A stretch of 11,146 nt of DNA, taken from NCBI GenBank assembly GCA_009602725.1, contig WELB01000026.1, positions 836,946 through 848,091 on the forward strand, in the 5' to 3' direction. The first letter of the stretch is position 1. The number at the start of each line of letters is the position of its first letter. Position numbers and translations under genes: made by a program. Source of the stretch: Spirogloea muscicola. Lineage: Eukaryota; Streptophyta; Zygnematophyceae; Spirogloeales; Spirogloeaceae. The notes under the pieces were generated by a model. That model did not search any database. It worked only from the letters and a program-made list of their open reading frames with translations, and was not told where the DNA came from. This document shows positions 6,443 to 11,146 of the stretch, one piece after another.

Positions 6443-9424
6443 ATGGAGACGGAGGCGGCTCCTGCACGCGAAGCCGTCGGCTCCGTCGGGCCGCCCGCGG
6501 TGGCGGCCGCGCTCCCAGAGCTCGACGGCGACGCCTTCGTGCACTGCTGCCGGGGCTTGTCGGCGCGGGACGTGGTCAACCTCGCCGGCAGCTGCCGGCG
6601 CCTGCGCGACCTCGCCTACTCCGAGGCCGTCTGGCTGGACCTCTGCAGGTCCCGTCTGGCCCTCTCGGCCGCTTCTCTGACGTCCGGGGTGCCTGTAAGA
6701 GCCACTAGCTCCTGACGTGTAGACGATGAGGGGCCACGGTGCGTGCAGCTATGCTGCGCCCCTGAAGTCCAGACGCTGTGACGAGGGATGTCCAGGAGGC
6801 GATGGCCTGCTGCCGCGGAGCTGGACTTCCGCGGTGGCCGTGCTGCCTTCAAGAGCCGGCTTGCTGCTTGCCAGCAGCTGCGGTTCCGTGATCCAGACTG
6901 CGCCAAGTGGGGACTCGACGACGAGAAGCTGCCCGAGCACGCCCTCATCCGCGCGGACGGGTCGTTGGCTGTTGCAGAGGTTCGCGGCTCCTCTTGTATC
7001 TGACTGCGATGCTTGAAAGCAGCTGTAGTGGAGGCTTTGTGGTGAAAGACAGTTAGTAGGACCTGTCCAGCTGACAGCAGCAGACTCCTGTTGAGGCAGG
7101 TGCATGTTGCTATATTGAGGTGGTGCATCAGAGAGTAGGAACATACATCAGCTCTGGGAATAGAGCTAGAACTGCTCCACTCTATGACAACGAGATCCTT
7201 TACTTCTGGACATTCCTGTAATACATTCAATGAGATGGCGCTTCCTGTCACAGGAACCGCTGAAACATGCCAGTGACAGAGTCGAGCTGGTCAATGCAGG
7301 GCAATCTGATCAGCACCTGGTGGCCGGACTTCAATGCTGGCACGGCTTGGCAGGAGCACTGCTTTGACGAGCATACAGCAAGGGTGTCCTGTTTGCGGTG
7401 ATGATCAGATCCTAAAACCCAAATTCTAGACCCCTACACCTTGAACCCTAGACCCCTAAAGGCTAAACCCGAAATTGTAAAACTAAGCAATCTCTCTACT
7501 ATAGACGAGCTTGTTTGAAATTTTGGAGAGGGACTGTAGTAGCAAGTTACGCTCTTCCGCATATCTGGTTGGTTGCAGGTCAGTACCCACTACCTCTGTG
7601 GCTTCTGCCAGAGCTGGGACAAACGATCTCCTGCTGAGTGCCAGCTATGATCACACCATCCGAGTCTGGAAAGCATCGGGTGAGGTATACCTCTTGACCT
7701 TCAAGTCCCTGCGCTTTGTCTTGGGCTCCACTGCTGACTCCTGCTTGCCCTCGACTTACAGACCACTTTATGTTCACCTAGCAGATCCTCCTAGCTACGT
7801 CTTGTCGGACGGTTCCACTTGGGAATACCACTATTCTCAGGGAGGAACGTGTCGGGGATGTCATGCAGGGTGCAATGTTGATGCTTTCAGGGTGGTAGCT
7901 TGCGTACTTTGCGAGGGCACACGGCTGGCGTGACTACATTGGCAGATGGGCTCTTGGGCTCAGGGGCAGGCCCTCCTGTCATCGCCAGTGGCAGCGAGGA
8001 CTGGACAGTGAGGCTCTGGAATATTACCGGGAGCAGCAAGGGGCGGAGCCCGCTCCTTGGAACGCTTCAAGGCCATCAAGGCCCCGTCGTACAGCTTGCC
8101 GTGGCTGAGTGAGCCCCTGAGTCGTGCTCTGGCAGCTGGCAGCAAAGTTGATTTGCACAATCAATCTTGATTCGTGCTCTGGCAGCAAAGCTGAAGTGCA
8201 CATATACTTCTGCCCACTGCATCTTTGCAGATCCAGAGCTTCATACTTGCCCTCTATCACTGTCAGCAAAGTAGCAGTCTTAGGTAGAGGTCCTACAGTA
8301 TCCATCTGTTCTTTGATCATCAGTGTGACAAGGATATTTACTTTGTGTCAGACACAACCCGTCATTCTTGGTGAGCGCTGCCTATGAAAATAAGGTGAGC
8401 CTTCATCCGCAATGCCCTAGTATTAAATCTCGACCATTCCTGCTCCAGGCTTTGGTGCTAACCTTAAGTGACAGTTTAGTCAGAATTAACCAGCTTTTTG
8501 TAGCTTGAAGCACGCCTGATTTTTATGTGATGCTTTTGAGAAGGTGAGGGTATGGGATGCCTCCTGTTGCGCACCCCTTGGCACATCGCGGTGTCTGGGT
8601 TCTGCCCGCGTACAATCAGTCCCCCTCGCCCTACACTGCGAAGGTTCAACGTGCCACATTGCAACTGGTGCTGCCGTGGTCCTGGTGGACCTGCGCAGTC
8701 TAAGCCAGTGCGCTATTGTCCCTGCTTACAAGCCATCTGTCTCCATTAGGAGCCTGGCAGTATGTGGCACCATCATGGCGACAGGGACGATTGACAAGTA
8801 AGTGTGTGCCTATTTGACTGCATCAGTTTCATTGGCAGATAACTTTTGGATTGCGGCTTTGTGCCAATAAGAGATGGCAATGTTGGACACAAGATTTACT
8901 GAAGCTGTTACCTTACTTTGCAGTTGGCCTAGAACTTCCTGATGCGCACCTGTTTCTCTTCAACTCGCACCTGCAATGACAAGATTCTTGATCTGAGCTT
9001 ACTCAAGCATGGGCTGTTGTTCCGTGCCAGGGCTGCTCAACTTTGGGACCTCAGGGCGCTAGGCAGCCAGAGCACACCGCTTGCTATCATGACTGGCCAT
9101 TGGGGTCCTGTGTCTATGCTACACCTGGATAACTACAAGCTTGTGAGTGGTGGGAAATCGGAGCAGGCTGTGCATGTTTGGGACAGCAACACTGGAGACG
9201 AAATTACGCAGCTGTCCTGTGCGCTCAGCTGTGAAGAAGAAGATGCCTGCGCTAGGCTGGTGGCTCTTGCTGTGCAAGGCCCAAAAGTTGTCCTCACAAC
9301 GAGATACCCAGCAGGTGTTATATTTAGGGACTACAGCAATTGCTGCACGCCACTTGGCCAGGTCTCTCCTTCTGATGAAGGCTGCCATTCCAAGTCAAAG
9401 TTTTGGGAGACAACCCCTGATTGA
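6443..9424 (+). CDS. F-box and WD40-repeat protein (predicted SCF substrate adaptor)
   Basis: Predicted SCF subunit: the F-box would bind SKP1 and the WD40 propeller would bind the substrate. Exons: 6443-6648, 6796-6979, 7300-7397, 7579-7684, 7891-8108, 8352-8394, 8544-8797, 9031-9424, giving 500 aa with all phases matched. F-box at residues ~24-68 (LPELDGDAF, then VVNLAGSCRRLRDLA, then AVWLDLCR); exon 2 continues with RRWP. WD-type repeats span ~130-490, with blade ends IRVWK, VRLWN, VRVWD, VLVDL, AQLWDLR and VHVWD; residue spacing suggests about seven blades. Several joins rebuild conserved repeats (LVSAAYENK to VRVWD, GTIDK to AAQLWDLR), which strongly supports them. Exon 6 is only 43 nt. 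The intron 1 donor GTCCCG and intron 2 donor GTTCGC are weak. The frame is open upstream to an ATG at 6098, but that Ser/Arg-rich stretch looks like leader. Architecture and length resemble Arabidopsis FBX2 (At5g21040); this is a memory-based comparison, not an alignment. Confidence 0.85.
7411..7470 (+). repeat. Degenerate telomere-like repeat block in intron 3 of the F-box gene
   Basis: About 60 bases consist of variants of the plant telomere unit CCCTAAA: CCTAAAACCC (7411-7420), GAACCCTAG (7443-7451), a perfect CCCTAAA (7454-7460) and CTAAACCC (7463-7470). It begins 13 bases inside the intron (7398-7578). Such interstitial blocks are known from plant and algal genomes, and CCCTAA-type 'telo-boxes' can also bind regulatory factors. 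Confidence 0.6.
8122..8186 (+). repeat. 15-nt direct repeat in intron 5 of the F-box gene
   Basis: TCGTGCTCTGGCAGC occurs at 8122-8136 and 8172-8186, 50 bases apart, and each copy is followed (immediately in the second, after a 7-base CTGGCAG insertion in the first) by CAAAG. It looks like a local duplication that has since diverged. Each copy contains CAG trinucleotides, but the exon that fits the protein starts later, at 8352. Confidence 0.55.
8392..8548 (+). repeat. Intron 6 of the F-box gene bounded by AAGGTGAG direct repeats
   Basis: The 8-base sequence AAGGTGAG lies at 8392-8399 across the donor and again at 8541-8548 across the acceptor of the 149-nt intron (8395-8543). The mature mRNA contains one copy, encoding Lys-Val-Arg of the WD repeat. 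The acceptor AAG is unusual, CAG or TAG being normal, and overlaps a second AG three bases earlier. Confidence 0.65.
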
Positions 9425-10014
9425 CCACAATGTGTGGCCTCTTTGTCACTTCCAAATTGAAAATTCAGAGCCAATTGAGAAGCTTCATTGCAGCTCCTTT
9501 TTCTTGACATGCCAAGAAGCAAACGTTGGAGTTTGTTTCCAAGCCACCAGCCACTTTGTAACAGCCAACTTATTGTAACAGAAACCTGTACATACGGCCC
9601 CAGCTAAGCAACCAGCTAGTCATTCTTTCTCCAAATGGCTGGGGCTCAACCAAATGCAAGTGGCACTTGCAGCAGCTAGCCAAGATGCGAGCTCATTGCT
9701 GCTTGCCACTACTCATCTTCATATGACTCTCTGTACAGTGAGAGGCAGCTTCCGACCCTATGGCTGTTGCAACATTCTTCCCATGTTCCTACTGACGCAT
9801 GTTGTGTTGCAGTAGGCGTACTCGACAGGTCGCAACCATGTGGCAAGGGCGCACAAAAGCACTGTTGCTGAAGCTACAAGCTGTACATGGGATACAAGTA
9901 TGTTCAAGCAGAGATGCAAGCTACTGCCTTCCTTACAGGCTTCCTCCTTGAGATGGCCGCCCAGAAGTATTGTCGACTATACTAGGCCAGTGCCACAATG
10001 CTTGCATTCATCAC
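9425..10014. other. Convergent 3' intergenic region between the F-box and HSP20 genes
   Basis: No gene is supported in these 590 bases. The left part is the 3' UTR of the F-box gene, with TGTAA at 9557-9561 and 9574-9578. The right part is the 3' UTR of the minus-strand HSP20 gene, where a minus-strand TGTAA lies at 9933-9937, about 78 bases past its stop. An 8-bp inverted repeat, GCCCCAGC (9597-9604) and GCTGGGGC (9638-9645), sits just after the plus-strand TGTAA pair. Confidence 0.5.
9557..9578 (+). terminator. Paired TGTAA motifs, possible green-algal-type poly(A) signal
   Basis: TGTAA occurs twice within 22 bases, about 135 bases past the F-box stop codon. UGUAA is the main polyadenylation signal in chlorophyte algae such as Chlamydomonas. 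No AATAAA was noticed here. The motif is short, so this is a suggestion only. Confidence 0.35.
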
Positions 10015-10750
10015 CTAGGCACCTGCTGCTCCGAAATCTGTGGCAGTGCCAATGGCCTGCTGTTGCTGCCCCTTGCCCTCGCCGACGTCAACGCGCTTGA
10101 TGTCGGAGGTCTGCTGCTGCTTCTTGGGAACAGTCACTGTCAGCACTCCGTTCTCCAGCTGCGCCTGGATGTTGTCAGTGTCGACATTATCCGGAAGGCG
10201 GAAGCGGCGTAGGAATCGAGCGCGGACGCGCTCCACGCGGTGGTATTGGTCACCTTCCTCGCGCTCTTCCCGCTTGCGCTCAGCGCTGATTGCAAGTGTG
10301 TGGTCTTCAACACGAACATCAACGTCGCTTTTCTGTACGCCTGAAGCATGCGTGCATGACAAGCGTGTGGTAAGTCTTTCTTGCTACTGCATGATGCTAG
10401 CACTGCGCGTGTGCTACACACTTCGCGCCAGCTCTGACTGGGACCTGCATGCTGGGCGGCTGCTTCAGCATTATATGTCCAGTTCAAGCAGGTCAGGAGG
10501 AGCAGGTGTACATCATGATGGCGTGTTCAGCTGATTGCAAACCTGGCAGGTCGACGCGGAAGACGTGGGCATTGTTGGTCTCAATCCAGTCGACGTCTGT
10601 GTTTGCTATGGCGCGCTGGTCTGCAGTGTATGCGGGGGGCGTGTCGAGCACGGAGGACAGGCCCTCGAAGGGGTCGAAGATGGCCGAGAAGGGGTCCCAC
10701 GAGCGTCCTCCCCTGCCGCTTCCGCCGCCGAAGAAGGGCGCCAATGCCAT
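10015..10750 (-). CDS. Small heat shock protein (HSP20/alpha-crystallin family, class I-like)
   Basis: Predicted ATP-independent chaperone that forms oligomers and holds unfolding proteins during heat or other stress, probably in the cytosol because no signal or transit peptide is seen. Exon 1 is 10750-10543 and exon 2 is 10340-10015 on the minus strand, giving 177 aa. The 202-nt intron (donor GTTTGC, acceptor CTTCAG) splits Gly70 in phase 1 and rebuilds the conserved motif VDLPGV. The N-terminal arm has WDPFSAIFDPFEG (18-30), typical of plant class I proteins. The alpha-crystallin domain is ~50-143, with HRVER, FLRRFRLPDN and ENGVLTVTVPK. IKRVDV (150-155) is the likely I-x-I type C-terminal anchor in V-x-V form. 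A further 22 residues follow, rich in Gln, Gly and Ala. The ATG has G at -3 and +4. Most flowering plant class I genes lack introns, so the intron is notable. It is transcribed toward the F-box gene. Confidence 0.9.
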
Positions 10751-10999
10751 TGCTCCTCCACTAAGGAAGGGGGCCGGTGGGTGTGCGCAACGGAAGCGGG
10801 AACGAGGGCGCCCGGCTGCTGGCGGCGCCGGCGGCAGGAGGCGCGGGGCGGGGCGGGGCGGCGCGGCGGCGGGTGGGAGCGGTCGCCGGGATGCAAGAAC
10901 GGGGGGGTCCCGCTGCTGGACGCGGAGGATGGAGGCGGAGCTGAGCGGCCCTCAATTTGTTCTGTGCCTGGGCGCCGGGAGAGGGAGAAAAAAAAAGAG
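10751..10999 (-). promoter_or_regulatory. GC-rich promoter/leader of the HSP20 gene
   Basis: The sequence upstream of the HSP20 start codon is very GC-rich on both strands, with three GGGG runs separated by single C residues at 10845-10858 that resemble GC boxes and could form a G-quadruplex. I searched for alternating GAA/TTC heat shock element units and found only isolated copies (for example GAAGCGGGAA near 10792), not a convincing element. No TATA box is evident. Confidence 0.35.

Positions 11000-11146
<147 letters not shown>

Noticed and set aside
6649-6714. Read-through of the F-box exon to the stop at 6712-6714
   Set aside because: It would end the protein after the F-box. Splicing at 6648 to 6796 gives LCR-RRWP and continues in frame into the WD40 part.
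8924-9030. Exon start at the strong TTTGCAG acceptor (8921-8923) in the F-box gene
   Set aside because: With the phase set by the previous exon it reaches a stop within six codons. The acceptor at 9029-9030 is in phase and rebuilds the WD motif GTIDKAAQLWDLR.
10040-10534. 164-codon plus-strand frame across the HSP20 gene
   Set aside because: It is antisense to the clear alpha-crystallin coding sequence and is Ser/Arg-rich as expected of a shadow.
10751-10920. Heat shock element upstream of the HSP20 gene
   Set aside because: Only isolated GAA units were found, without the alternating GAAnnTTC arrangement, so no element is claimed.

Overview
This window is nuclear DNA from a photosynthetic eukaryote of the green lineage. 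The evidence is spliceosomal introns of about 120-320 nt with GT..AG ends, a plant-type U-box/armadillo protein of the PUB43/PUB44 (SAUL1) kind, an F-box/WD40 protein and a plant class I-like small heat shock protein. GC-rich first exons, more AT-rich downstream exons and introns, and TGTAA motifs after one stop codon would suit a streptophyte or other green alga, or an early land plant. The sequence alone does not fix the species. I see no prokaryotic operon, CRISPR array, tRNA, rRNA or transposase.

Layout. 1-348: GC-rich leader or promoter of gene 1, with an unassigned coding-like stretch at the extreme left edge. 349-5207 (+): nine-exon gene for a U-box E3 ubiquitin ligase with armadillo (ARM) repeats, modelled as 1,026 aa. 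5208-6442: 3' UTR of gene 1 with AATAAA, then promoter and leader of gene 2. 6443-9424 (+): eight-exon gene for an F-box/WD40-repeat protein, modelled as 500 aa. 9425-10014: convergent 3' ends. 10015-10750 (-): two-exon small heat shock protein, 177 aa. 10751-11146: its GC-rich promoter or leader, then a (GGGA)n tract and 123 T residues running to the window end.

All three models were built by hand, joining exons so that splice phase and family motifs agree. Each spliced length is an exact multiple of three. Both ubiquitin-related genes would act as substrate-choosing parts of E3 ligases: a single-chain U-box enzyme, and an SCF adaptor whose WD40 propeller binds substrate. The small heat shock protein holds unfolded clients. 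All three fit protein quality control, but they are separate transcription units and nothing here shows that they are co-regulated.

I found no convincing undescribed system. The best leads are two introns whose two ends carry the same short sequence (a possible trace of intron gain), a degenerate telomere-like block inside an intron, a perfect hairpin just inside a 5' splice site, a two-codon upstream ORF, and an intron inside the small heat shock protein gene.
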